Positions 12,023 through 23,409 of a stretch of 64,000 nt of DNA are shown piece after piece. The stretch is from contig JANBPK010000950.1 of the NCBI GenBank assembly GCA_027579435.1, forward strand, positions 1-64,000, read 5' to 3'. Both the position numbers and the translations under genes were made by a program. This stretch comes from Candolleomyces eurysporus (taxonomy: Eukaryota > Basidiomycota > Agaricomycetes > Agaricales > Psathyrellaceae). The first letter of the stretch is position 1, and every line of letters starts with the position of its first letter. Under the pieces are notes generated by a model, which was not told the origin of the DNA, did not search any database, and saw only the letters and a program-made list of their open reading frames with translations.

Positions 12023-13891
12023 ATGGCACCAGGAAAGCCGACATCGATGGAGTATGGTACGTGCGCCATGCCGAATCGATGGACNTTGGATGTTGACTGG
12101 GTTATCGCGTCGCAACAGTTCGACTCGGGAANTCTGGATTGAAGGTGTCCAAGATCATCTTGGGATGCATGTCATACGGAACCCCGGAATGGCAGGATTG
12201 GGTTCTGAATGAAGAGGAGGGGGTGAAGCATATCAAAGCAGCGTGCGTATCGCCGATCTATCGCATTCCGATGCTGGAGGGATGACCGGATCCTCGATGC
12301 AGTTACGATGCAGGTATCAATACCTTCGATACAGCCAACGTGAGTNCNAGCGGTTTAGATAAAGGCGGGCCACCGAGATTGGTTGAACCNTGTCTGCGTC
12401 CAGGTCTACTCGAATGGCGAGTCCGAGAAGATTCTCGGAAAGGCGATTAAGCAGCTCAACTTGCCGAGAGACGAGATCGTNGTCTTNACTAAGGTGCGCN
12501 GGCCTACTGAANGTCCCCATGCNCATTNCTGAGTTGGTCTCNTCGGNAATCAGGTCTATTTCGTCGTCAAGAAGGACTTCAAGGGCGGTTTCTCGGCTTC
12601 TCCTAACTGGAACGACGAAAATGGATATGTCAACCAGCATGGACTCAGCCGAAAGGTACGAAAAACCAGTAATCTACTCCCGTTTNGTCCCTCGCTGAAG
12701 CTGAAGCATTGTTCATAGCACATCTTNGACTCCGTCAAGCTGAGTTTNGAGAGATTGCAGCTTGACTACATCGACGTTCTTCAATGTAAGTGATCTATCG
12801 GTTCGCTTGATTTCATNGATCTTACGATGTGGTTTGTAGGCCATCGCTTCGATTATAATACCCCTATCGANGAAACAGTACGTTCACTGTCAAGGAAATT
12901 TTGATTTCAGTGCTGATTCTTGGACAGATGCAAGCTCTGCACGACGTCGTTCAGGCGGGNTACGTGCGATACGTTGGCATGTCGTCCTGCCATGCTTATC
13001 AATGTAAGATTTTCATCCCCTTGACCGCATCTTGTGAACTGATGCATATCTTGCTTCCAAAGTCCACCAGATGCAAAGTAAGAATCAGTCGGTTTTAGCC
13101 CGCCTTCNTNTACTAACCGATCGATGGATCAGACTATGCTATCAATAACAAGTTGACCCCGTTCATCTCTATGCAAAACCACTACAACCTCATCTATCGT
13201 GAGGAGGAGCGGGAGATGTTCCCAACATTGCAGGTAAGGGCCTCAGCTGTTGGAAATTCAATATTTNACTTATTGGACTATAGNTGTTTGGCGTCGGTGC
13301 CATCCCATGGTCTCCNTTGGCACGAGGTCTGCTCACGCGNCCCCGAAATACGGGCGGGACCACCCGCGCCAAGACAGACCCGTANGTATTTNAGGATNGC
13401 TGNTATCATGGNGCCAACAGCGGGTGCTGATATTCTCGTTAGATGGNCCAAAGGATANGCNGACAACGAAGGGACGNANANAATTATCAACAGGTACTTA
13501 CCGCNCTNTTTNTNGACCGCCATAGACGAGTTTGGCTGACCTCTGTTGCAGNGTCGAGCAGGTTGCGAAGAAACATGGAGCGAGCATGGCTCAGGTGTCG
13601 TTGGCTTGGATTATGTCACGTCCAGGTACGTGGTNTCATTGANCNGTCTATCGATTAACGTTGTTGAAATGAATCACTTTGTAGGTGTTACCGCCCCGAT
13701 TGTTGGAACGACCTCTTTGGATAATCTGAACGATCTTCTCGGTAAGTATACNGAGCTTAAACTTGGGCTTTTCCGGTAGAAACTGTGCACTCACTCTGTT
13801 TTTAGGAGCTGTTCANGTAAAGCTGACTGACGAAGACAAGAAGCAGTTGGAAGAGGCGTACCAAGCCCAGAATTTGTTCGGGCACATGTAG
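12023..13891 (+). CDS. Aldo-keto reductase, copy 1 (AKR1)
   Basis: NAD(P)H-dependent aldo-keto reductase of about 349 residues, AAD/VHA-reductase-like group. Fifteen exons all join in phase: 12023-12056, 12119-12242, 12303-12339, 12404-12493, 12554-12655, 12719-12785, 12840-12877, 12928-13003, 13063-13077, 13133-13233, 13284-13381, 13443-13493, 13552-13625, 13685-13741 and 13806-13891. The AKR tetrad is visible: Asp in NTFDTAN, Tyr in VYSNGESE, Lys at the end of exon 4 and His in LQCHRFD. Cofactor-side motifs are HGASMAQVSLAWIMSRPG and APIVGTTSLDNL. Exon 9 is only 15 nt (FHQMQ). A paralogue with nearly the same exon structure lies on the opposite strand at 43.8-45.7 kb. The substrate is unknown; the family reduces aromatic and aliphatic aldehydes. 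Confidence 0.92.
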
Positions 13892-14173
13892 AGNCGGTGA
13901 AGAATGCACAGTTAGCAGAGCGTATGGAAAAGGTGTATNGTAGCAGGGAATGGGAATGTTGTGTCTTTTNAACCTTGAATNTGATGAAATGATTTNTATC
14001 TATGTACGTTGGCGGGAAGCGATGGTCGCAGNCNTNTTCCGGCAATGATTGAGTGGATGGTAATAGATTAAGACTCAGTAATTGAGAGATATACTTTGGA
14101 AGGCCCTCGCTGGATAAGACGTTCTTCCGCACATGCACCAATCATGGTAGCAAGCTACGAATATTGTCNATAA

Positions 14174-14245
14174 TCCGATATGGTGTAACGGCTAACATTA
14201 CCGCCTTTCACGCGGTAGCTCGGGGTTCGATTCCCCGTATCGGAA
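14174..14245 (+). tRNA. tRNA-Glu (anticodon TTC), copy 1
   Basis: Full cloverleaf without intron. The acceptor stem TCCGATA pairs with TATCGGA, the anticodon loop is CTTTCAC, and the T-arm is CGGGGTTCGATTCCCCG. A T-run just downstream (near 14249) can act as Pol III terminator. The same 71-nt body recurs at 28.5 kb (minus strand) and 34.8 kb (plus strand). It sits between AKR1 and DBR1. Confidence 0.96.
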
Positions 14246-14419
14246 CGTTTTTGCGATTCATTCGTATTTGAATTTCGTCCGAGGCGAGTCATTCAACTCT
14301 CAAGAGATAAGATAATTTTCGAGTGGCTGTACTGATGCCGCCACCTTCGGAACCGCGGGTGGTTGATTCGCATTCGTTCCACCACCATGACCGCCATAGC
14401 ACCTGGGTTTCTTCGAAGG

Positions 14420-15895
14420 ATGAAGGTCAGNACTCACGGTAAAAATGCTTCTAAAAACCCTGACGTCTAGTCTTAGGTCGCAGTGGAAGGCTGCTGTCAC
14501 GGCAAGCTGGATGCAATCTACGCCGAAATAGCCAAGCGAGAAGCCCAGAACAACTATAAGGTTGATTTACTGCTGATATGTGGCGACTTCCAGGCGGTCA
14601 GAAATTGGAGGGACTTNGCGTGTATGGCGAGGCCTCAGAAATACAAGGAGAACCCGGACGATTTCCACAAGTAGGTCGGTTTNCCCACTTTCGTTGAATT
14701 AGGCCGACTTCACCCTCAGATACTATTCTGGCGAGNAGGTTGCCCCAATACCAACAATTGTCATTGGAGGNAATCANGAAGCATCAAACTANATGTGGGA
14801 GNTGTGGGTTNTCCCCTCTCGCCCNGCTCAGAGTAAAGCTTGATGNCATTGTTAGGTACCATGGCGGTTGGCTTGCACGCAATATCTACTTCCTTGGCCA
14901 CGCTGGATCAGTTTTGGTGAACGGGNTAAAAATNNCCGGTGTATCNGGCATNTACAAGCACTATGATTTCGGCAAAGGTANGGCGTGCTNTTGCTTTCTA
15001 TNCCTGCTNTNCTCANCNTNCCCAGGTCACCANGAAAAACTGCCGTACNACCCGTCTGCGATGCGAAGTATATATCATACTCGGGAATATGATACTCGTC
15101 GATTATCACTGGTTCGTGGCACTCTCCTGCCCAACGCANATCACTCTGATATATCTATNGATNCAGCTGTCGTCGCCTCACATTGTCATGTCGCACGATT
15201 GGCCCCAGAACATTGACAAACACGGCGATTGGGAAGACCTTCTGAAACGAACCGGACACCTCAAACCCGACGTTCGGGCTAGCAAACTGGGGTCGCCTGC
15301 TCTTATGGATCTCTTGCAAAATCTTAAACCCCAGNGGTGGTTCTCAGCCCATCTTCATACCCGTTTCGAAGCAACNTACGCTCATCNCGACGAGCAAGTA
15401 CAGGTNGAAGCATCCACGCCGGCNACTACNACCCAATTCCTCGGACTTGACCAATGTCTTCCTGAACGGGAATTCCTTGAAGTGATAGATATTGACGTTC
15501 CCTCNCCTAATCCCACTGCTGTCATCTCATTCGACCCAGAATGGCTCGCAATCAACCGAGCTCTTCACCCGTGGTTCTCGACTACCCAATATCAACCGCC
15601 TCTTCCTGACGAGCAGGAGNCTCGGGCCATGGTCGCAAAGGANCTGGAGTGGGTCAACGCGAATATCGAGAAAAATGATCACGGTTTTATTCCGGTGGAA
15701 GATTGGCAAACGTTTGTAAAGACGGCNCCTACACTTGGGTCTGACGGGGACGTTAAGGAAGAGCAACGTGAGTNTCAAATTATCTTCGGNNGCAAGAGCT
15801 GACGAANTGCACGTTNGANAGCGCCNGCNTACANTAATCCACAGACCGTTTCCTTTTGCAAAATGCTCGATATCGAGGACAAGATCAACTCATAG
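14420..15895 (+). CDS. DBR1: RNA lariat-debranching enzyme
   Basis: Nuclear metallophosphoesterase that hydrolyses the 2'-5' branch of excised intron lariats; 388 residues. Seven exons join in phase: 14420-14425 (only ATG AAG), 14477-14670, 14720-14803, 14856-14977, 15026-15111, 15167-15767 and 15822-15895. Family signatures in order: [12 protein letters not shown] with the first metal-site residues, LLICGDFQA, VIGGNxE (GNHE-type; the H codon has an N), [35 protein letters not shown] and [12 protein letters not shown]. The C-terminal exon reads [13 protein letters not shown], as in typical Dbr1 proteins. Several Ns lie in exons 3-6, but the frame holds. The 6-nt first coding exon is supported by consensus splice sites at both ends of intron 1 and by the fit of MKVAVEG to the family's N-terminus. 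Confidence 0.93.
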
Positions 15896-17233
15896 AGCGC
15901 CTGCACCGGNTCCACATTAGACTCTTCATTNCAAAGCTATCTGNNCTACTTTATTATTGTAGACAGCATGATTATATCGAGCANGGACTCAATCTGCATA
16001 CCNCCCCACTCATTGTACACTATTTACATAGCATGATCGAATTCAACGAACCTCCCCACTCAGCAATGATCCATTTCTGCTGAACGTCATACTCCTCTTC
16101 AAGATAGATTTATGGTGCTTCCAAAGACACATGGCTCTGACTCTTTCGAAACAACCTTTCCGTAAAACTAGCTTCCCGTTAAATGTTCTAGGTCGGCGGC
16201 TTCTCCTCGAAATTTATTGTCGATAAGCCAGCGAGCGCTCTCTTAGCATGGACTGATAGATCATCGTTCTGATAGTTACTCATGCTGTTATTTAATCAGG
16301 TTAGCGCTATATCTCGCGTGGTCCTGTCGTTCTAGTGTGGAGTGATCAATGACCGTCCCTGACGTCTATCAGCTCCATGTGCGTATCGGTTGTATTAAAT
16401 TTCGGTTCGAGCTTACCGTGAAGCATTTCCGGGCCATCCGGAGTGGCAGTTTGATGCGCCCGCGTCTGTTTCCCGTCCCATCCGGAACGGCACTTCATGT
16501 CGGGGCTGTGGAGATATACTTGATCGGACGCAGAACATTCACCGCAGAGGAGTCGATATGGCATATCTCACCAACGGTAAGCAATAGCTCTAACGGATTG
16601 AATTGAGCGATCGGATTGAATGTCGCCGTTCCGAACAAGGCCAACCCGGAAGTAATTCTCGCTTCACCGTTCTCCTTCGAAGACGCAGACTTATCTGGAG
16701 TTGTTGCGGTGCCCCGGGAGCTACGCACAACTGACACGGACGCAAAAGGCTTGTAACATTCCACCCTTCACTTAACCCGCTCGGAAGGCTGTGTGGCGGT
16801 CCTTGTGGTGGGGAGAGTAGGGCTTCATTGAGTGACGGTGATACAGTTTCTCTCAGGATGACAACAACCACAGGGAACTTATACGTGAAATGACATCAAG
16901 CGCGTCAACAGTGACATGCCAACTTCCCGNACTAGGTACGCAGCCATACCTTACGCTCAATCTTCGTCACCTCCTCGTCATCTTCACCGGGACTCTTCAC
17001 GAGACAAGTCCATCTACGTCTTAGAGAATTAGAAGAATCAACATAAGCGCATATCTTGAGAGTCATATTCGCATATCAGAGTCATAAAATNACAAGACAT
17101 TATGTCTGGGATTGGAGGTTCCCTAAGCTTTATCCTTCGTTGAATTTTTTGAATCTGACGATGAGAGTAAGTCTGAGGCTTGAATGATAACAGCGACGAT
17201 GAGCCCATACCGAGAATCTCAATACACCTATGC
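15896..17233. other. No supported gene
   Basis: Between the DBR1 stop and the DUF6533 gene A stop. Open frames of 70-93 codons exist on both strands around 16.35-16.87 kb, but none shows a recognisable motif or convincing exon chain. Confidence 0.45.
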
Positions 17234-19093
17234 TCAGCACACCGTCTCCACCGGAGCCGTCTTTACTACATCCAGGCGACCACCAATTGCTCGGTTCCCA
17301 GGAACATTTTCCAGAGACTCTGATCCGCTGTCGTTGTCTGTGGGATCCCTGATGTCCACGGGATCAAAAATGAGCGTAGATACCACCGACCGGGTCCTTG
17401 CATGTTGGGCTTGACGAATCATGAGTAACATGCGGGTCGCAAATATTGGAACTAAGAGGCCCATTAAACTTGCCGTGCCCCAGAAGAACGCCATAATCGC
17501 GGTTAGGATTCGCGAAGCGGAAGAAACAAACAAGGTACTCGCATGAAGTTGACCAGATAAGCCACTTCGGCAGCCTGAATGCAGATGGGATGGCTCATAA
17601 GCACTGAAGGAGTATCGGCGAGCATGGAGATTTTCTTACTCCGTTCCGAGACGTCCACTCGGCCAGGGCTAGTTGTACCAGCCGTGCAACTGAGTGAATG
17701 AGTATCAGACATATCTCTTGTCAAAACTATGTTCAAATTGCACACTCACCTAGAACACAAATATAGCACAGTCCTCCTTCCCTACGAAGGGCACTGATTG
17801 TCCTATTTTTCTGGCGCCGATACCCAATCCAAAGGGTGCAAAGACCAACCGAAAAGGAGACTAAACAGAACGTGCGGTGTGGAAGCGACGATTCAACCAA
17901 ACCAAATGAGCGAAGTGCAAGGCGGAAGTAATAGTGCGCTCACAGACGGTCCCTGCAAAAGTGATATAAAGACAAGCTGTCTGGTATTCTGCTTTTCTTG
18001 GATCGGTCAAGGTGCACATAAAGCCCATCGACCGATACAACGGGCCCGGAATACGGCCTACGGCAATCAGATTAGAGAAATGTATCATCCATGAGGCCAC
18101 AGACTCGGACAGACCTTTTCTTGTGGCTTCAAATATCATGCTAGTTGCCTGTCCGGGAACCGCAAAAGACTGAGATGTACAGTATTCTTGTCTCAGCCTT
18201 TGCACAGTAAGTGGCAGCGAGTGGGGATGATTGAGCTTACTGTATACGAAACGATTAAGAAAATTAACCATGGACGCGTAGCCCCGAGCAGCGCGTAGAC
18301 GCAGAGGGATATGGATACTAACGGTGCAGATGAGACGTGGATGAGCTGTGAAAGGGAAGTCGGAACATACACTCGATGCTATGTCGGATGATACCGAACA
18401 CCACTGAGAGTAGATGTTCAATAAATGCATCTCAGGCTTGATGGAGAGGAACTCACCCAGATCTAAGACACGCAATGCTTGGCAAACCTAGCGGATGAGG
18501 GTGAGTAGTGCAATTTCGAGGAGTATCCGAATCGTCGCTCACTTCGATATCAACGACGAAGTAGAGGCGATTTGAAACTACAAGGAATATTGATAATTAA
18601 TTTGCGAATAGAATCGAGAAGCACCCACATATTATCACGATTGAATACCAAATGAGGCTGCCGTATTTGTTGACACAATACAACAGTTTTCCAAACGTCC
18701 ACCTCTGGGGCCAAACAACATCCATCTTGGGCCAATGTGTGAGTACCGAAGCAGTTTCAAAAGTTTGAAGACTGCACCTCTTCTTGCATAGTTAGAAGGC
18801 AATGATATAGCTTATGAGATAACAGGGAGCGAAACCGATGATCACCAGTGAGCGATTGAATCTCCAGTGCCACTGTGGTAAGGGACTCACATATCCAGTC
18901 AACACTACCGCTACCCATTGGAAACGTGTCAAGTCAACGTTCAAGACTATAGCGAATCCGACCCACCATGAACATACTTGGAATGAATTGAAAGCATGAG
19001 CGGGCGAAGAGACGGAAATCCGTGAACTCTACTTACGACAGTGTTAATGCCAAACCTTGCGGCCTCTATCCCGACTGCATCAGGGTCTGACAT
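17234..19093 (-). CDS. DUF6533-type multi-pass membrane protein, copy A
   Basis: Predicted seven-helix-type membrane protein of the agaricomycete DUF6533 family, function unknown. The exon chain starts at 19093 (MSDPDAVGIEAARFGIN). It continues through short exons giving AVVLTGY and YHCLLTMQEE, and then the family's core exon DVVWPQRWTFGKLLYCVNKY (near 18640-18710). Later exons give GPLYRSMGFMCTLTDPRKAEYQT and then IGYRRQKNRTISALRREGG. The C-terminal exon (17234-17533) holds PIFATRMLLMIRQAQ and a polar tail. Exons in the middle were not all delimited, so exact boundaries are approximate. Copy B at 46.8 kb, on the other strand, is closely similar at nucleotide and protein level and shares the exon phases, so A and B are recent duplicates. 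Confidence 0.75.
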
Positions 19094-20104
19094 AGCCAGC
19101 AAACNCTAACGGTGTGTTTTGGAATGAAGTCTGAAGGTTTGGATGATTGGTACAGTGCGTTTGAAAGAGGCCAGCTTTTTATTGCCCAGAGTCCTATTTG
19201 AAGGGATCCATCACATTCCTGTCAAAATTTGTCATATCGTCCAAGGGACGCTCCAAATGGAATCTTATTGGGAAACATGAGCGGGAACCTACTCTGCACG
19301 CAGCAGAATATGGTTAATCAAAGATGATCAGCGCTCTGCTCACTCATTTCAATGNACTACATTGATCAGCTTGTCTTATCGTGCGTCGGGGAAATTTCGA
19401 TGATAGCCGTGTGTATTGTATTGACGAATATCCTTGGAAAAATCCTCGTGACTGGATTCTCAGCGGATTGACTTGGGATGGGCTTTAGCGGCCTAAAGAA
19501 CGCGGATCGGAGATTCGACCGCCCGTTCAAGTCTCTACTCACTCGTATACGTTGGCACTTGCCTTCCGACCGCCTCCGATCCAACTGTACATGGTACACA
19601 GTCCCTTCACAAACGCAACAGAGATTGGAACGTACAGCAGTGTCTCTCGGTATGATCGGATGACAGACTTTATGGGTAGTCGACCTCTGTTGAAAATCGG
19701 GTCATGGATCTCCTACCCAGGATTTATGACGCACTCAACAATCCCCAACTCGACAATGGAAGCTGATACCCACGAATCCATGCACGAAATCTCCTTTAGA
19801 CCTTCAGAAGCTGCCGCCGCCAAAAGACCTAGAGAGAAGAATTCCGTCTCTACGAGTTCAGCACGTTGCCCTTGCTTTGTGCATCCAAGGGTTCCAGCTA
19901 GTCGTGGAATCTCCCGCCGGATGGCGACATTTTGGAAAGTTTGAATCTGACACTACTCGACGACGGCGGTGTTCCAGCTCAGAGTGCGAAGAAACCCGCA
20001 TTGCGNTTTTTGGATATATTGGCTCGCATAGCTGAACCAACTATGGACACCAAGTCTACCAATCTCGCGCGGACGAAGAGGCTAGTGGCAGGCGACATCG
20101 ACTG
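19094..20104. other. No supported gene
   Basis: One kilobase between the start of DUF6533 gene A and the stop of the EFM7-type gene. A 130-codon plus-strand frame (19552-19944) has no recognisable content and overlaps other frames of similar length, so it is not called. Confidence 0.45.
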
Positions 20105-21227
20105 CTATGCCCGCGTGAGTCTCCATCCATGGACAGTCGACCTTACAATTTCGTCCCCAGGATCTTCNGGGAACATGACCTAGTGACAAAAGCAGTGGTC
20201 AGCAAGAACAGCGTGACCCTCGGGCAAGGAACATAAGACGTACCGGATATCGCTCCTCGACAACCCTCTCAACCCTCCAACCACGATTCTCAGCCTTCGA
20301 AAGAAATTCCATATCGCGGTGAGCGAGATGGGGTCTGTGGTGAGTATAAAACACCAGCACGGACGGGGTTGGAGCNTCAGAAGGCGGCGAAATGACTTCT
20401 TCGCATGTTGAGAGCAGGGCATCGTGCTACGAGGAGCGCNTCAGTCTACGACAGTGCGACGAATTCTATTGGAAACGGACCTGAGAATGATTGAAAATGA
20501 GATCCGATAGAATGATTAGGTCGTATCCTCTCTGGCCGGTTCTTGATGAGGATATTTCGAGCAGCTGGTCGACAGGTCTCCCCCAAATGTAACCCTGCAG
20601 AAACCGTTCAAATATGTTGTCTGAAACCTTAGATATCAGATACTGACTTGAGCCAGAGTTCTTTCCTGCTCTTCGAGGGTCAAGTTCGTTTTTATGTTGT
20701 GCTCGATGTTGTTAATGAGAGCAGCGTCGGGATAGTCCGTACTGACCACCTGTGATATTCANATGATGAGCGTCGGACGGCGCGGCTGAAATAGAGACGC
20801 GTACCAGGCGAGCATTGTTTTTTCCAGCTATAAGACTCGGTAAAGCCCCTGCAGCCCCAAGTTCGAGCACGTTGCGATTCTCGTACAAATCCCGATGTTC
20901 GTCGAGATAAGTCGCAAATGATCGTGCAGCATTCCATCTAGAAATTACGGTCGGCCTTTCGTTCCCTCGCCCCTCTTTTTATCGGCATAATCTACCCACA
21001 GATAATGGCCCCATAAAGGGTGATCTCCAACCAACCGAATCTGAATCTCTTTCCAATCTTCAGAACTCTTGATAAACGTTTTGTTGCGATTGTATGTCGA
21101 GATCGTTGGCTCCGGTGACGGTGGCCTTGGTGGTTCCTTTTCATGTTACAGANGTAAAGTTTCCAAGACTTGTGTTGATACTGACTGGGAACATAGAGAC
21201 TAAGATTTCGTCATCAGAGTCTGACAT
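20105..21227 (-). CDS. EFM7: Protein N-terminal and lysine N-methyltransferase, EFM7 type
   Basis: Seven-beta-strand SAM-dependent methyltransferase of 261 residues. In yeast, Efm7 methylates the N-terminal glycine and Lys-2 of translation elongation factor eEF1A. Seven exons join in phase: 21186-21227, 21000-21136, 20805-20937, 20648-20749, 20481-20594, 20244-20426 and 20105-20179. Family motifs: acidic start MSDSDDEI; HPLWGHYLWNAARSFATYLD; SAM-binding motif I VLELGAAGALPSLIAG; STDYPDAALINNIEHN; YIWGRPVDQLL; DLIILSDLIFNHSQ; FYTHHRPHLAHRDMEFL; and the end VRSTVHGWRL. Length and motif order match the family, and no key residue is missing. The gene is divergent from the zinc-finger gene at 21871 across a 640-bp shared upstream region. 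Confidence 0.9.
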
Positions 21228-21870
21228 GGTGGTGGTTCAAGTGGCAAGCTCAAGGAAAAGCCGTGCCGGGTTCGGAAGGTGATCAGAAATCCTATGTTTG
21301 TCCCTGCTTTTTTGAGAAGTTATCGGGTTCCACGGTGCAATCGCTTTCTCGCTCGTTCANGGTGCCTTTGAAGACCCTGTCAATGGATGTCTATGTCACT
21401 GTCGCGAGCCGCCCTGGCTAGAGCAATTCCTCGTCGGTTGTACNTTTACTACTGAGAATTTGCCTCAGCTTGGGAACCTGACAATCGTTCCAAACTCCTT
21501 ATGCTCTCCCGCCGTCAAGGACAATAGTACGATGAGCATTCTCCCGACCACAATACTTGCATATTTAGCGGCACTTCGAATTTGCTGTCCTTGCAGTTGA
21601 CCTCAGGTTCGCTTCCTTTCTTGGACATCAAACGCCTGTGGCTTGGACCTTGGGCCTTGCTGGNCCTTTGCTTCCTGTTCGTCATCAAATTGAAACCATT
21701 GACATTGTTTTACACAATGCGGCAGCAGCACCAATGCGCCACTCGCTCCCGAAGACACGGTACCCCTGTGCTTAGTCTTGGCCGTGGAACGGGTATAAGG
21801 TCTGCTCCCATCACAGCCCATCCTCTACCTCTGTTCTACCTCTATACCAACCTACTATCATTGCAGCATA
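21228..21870. promoter_or_regulatory. Shared divergent upstream region
   Basis: The 643 bp between the starts of the EFM7-type gene (minus) and the zinc-finger-like gene (plus) must carry both promoters. No clear TATA box was found next to either start. Two Ns are present. Confidence 0.4.
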
Positions 21871-23141
21871 ATGGACATGAAGCCACTTACTAGAGAAGCA
21901 TCCTGGGCATCCTATGCTGATTTTTTTGACGGCCAGACTCCAACGAAGCCGAGCGCTCAGGGAGATTTCGACTTCGACTTCGACTCCGACAACAACCTTC
22001 CGTCTCCAAGCGCTACGCCTGCCGCCCACAATCCCGACCCCGAAGCCCGCTGGATGAATGGAGAGATATCAATAGATGAATTGCGTGATCTTCAGGCCGC
22101 TGAGGAAAATACTGAAGCAAGCGTCAGCCCTTTGGGNGGCCCAGCGTTTGCCTCAGCGAATGTCCGCCATCCTCCCCCAGGCATTGGCGCTGCCNGCNTA
22201 CCTCCTTACCTACCTCCAAGCATAGCTGCTTATCCTGGACAGGCCCTCTCTCCNTTTAATCAGCATCNCCTTCCCCTTCCTATGCCGTTTTGTGGCATGA
22301 TGGTATCACNCGTTCCATATTATGGGCCGATCATGCNCCTNGATCCTACACAACATAACATACCCCTTGCTGGAAGCGCCGGAATCCCTGCTCCACTGGG
22401 CGTGGACGCGTTCCCTGGTGCCCCCTATTATTGGAATACAGCTCGGGTCGATACTTGGAACTCGGGCATTCCGACAGGCGCTCATAAATTGGATGAATCT
22501 GCNATCGATTGTGATACTGGCTTTGGCNACAAAGACGGCAACGACGACGAATTTGAGTCGACCATGGCCTCCGATTCGCAAAATGTTTGGACCCGAGCTC
22601 CACTGCGACAGCTACTAGTGACGCCCCAACTCCTGCCTCATGTGCCGAGAGTAAGGAAACAAGGAAAAGCAGGGACTGGGCATACTCTCATTGTGCACTG
22701 GACCCAGACAACTGGGCCCTTCGCTGCCCCATATGCGTCCATGAACTCAATCTTCCAGAGGATGAATATACCGAGGAATACTTCTTCACCCGAGACGAGT
22801 TCGTCACGCACATTGCTAATAATCATATGGACCCGTCAGCTGGCATTTGGACATGTCCTCTTCCCTTCAAGACCCGGCAAGGGGTTACGATAACGTGCCG
22901 CGGTCAAATAGAAGTGAGGACAAACTCTACGTGGAGCATTCTGAGGCATATCTGTGGTGCTCAGGGTCACGAGCGTCTTCTGTTTGGGTTCACAGTTCAG
23001 AGGGAAGCAGATGGGACTTGGTTCCAGGAAGGTGATGCCGGTCCGATGCCTGACCTCCAGTGCAAGTATTGCCCAGAGACCTTCAGTCGTTTGTGGATAC
23101 GTGATGGCAAACTGGGGACGCACATCAACCAGGAGCACTAA
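21871..23141 (+). CDS. Triple zinc-finger-like protein, copy 1 (one apparent frameshift)
   Basis: Probably a single-exon gene of about 423 residues, function unknown. The N-terminal half is low-complexity and acidic, then Pro/Ala-rich (MDMKPLTREASWASYADFF, then a run of Asp/Phe pairs). The C-terminal 180 residues carry three Cys/His modules: CPIC with THIANNH; WTC-x13-C with RHICGAQGH; and CKYC with THINQEH. The N-terminal frame and the zinc-finger frame are offset by one base near 22586 (a TTT run). Adding one base there restores a continuous protein, so a missing base in the draft is the likeliest cause; a real frameshift cannot be excluded. A paralogue with the same module order lies at 54.6-55.7 kb. 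The family is not one I recognise by name. Confidence 0.72.
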
Positions 23142-23409
23142 AACTAGCTCGGCCAGCATGCATNGGTTGTTGCGGCCTCAGTTCTGAACGTATATTTTCT
23201 GTATAGTCTTTGATNACGTTTTCATTGNATTTTTCATTTTCATTTTATGTTAGTATGCTTTTAATGCGCTCTTCGAATGCTGTATGATTTGATAGTGNAG
23301 TTGCCTTTCGATATTATAGAACAAAGAACATAACGCCCGCAGCCAAAGTTNAGCTATACAACAAATAAAGGCGGTTCCGAAGACTATCAAATGATGTGCC
23401 GGTATGGAG

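Noticed and set aside
17861..18475. 204-codon minus-strand frame as a single-exon protein
   Set aside because: It contains true DUF6533 exons (GPLYRSMGFMC and following) but reads through their introns; copy B shows the spliced structure.
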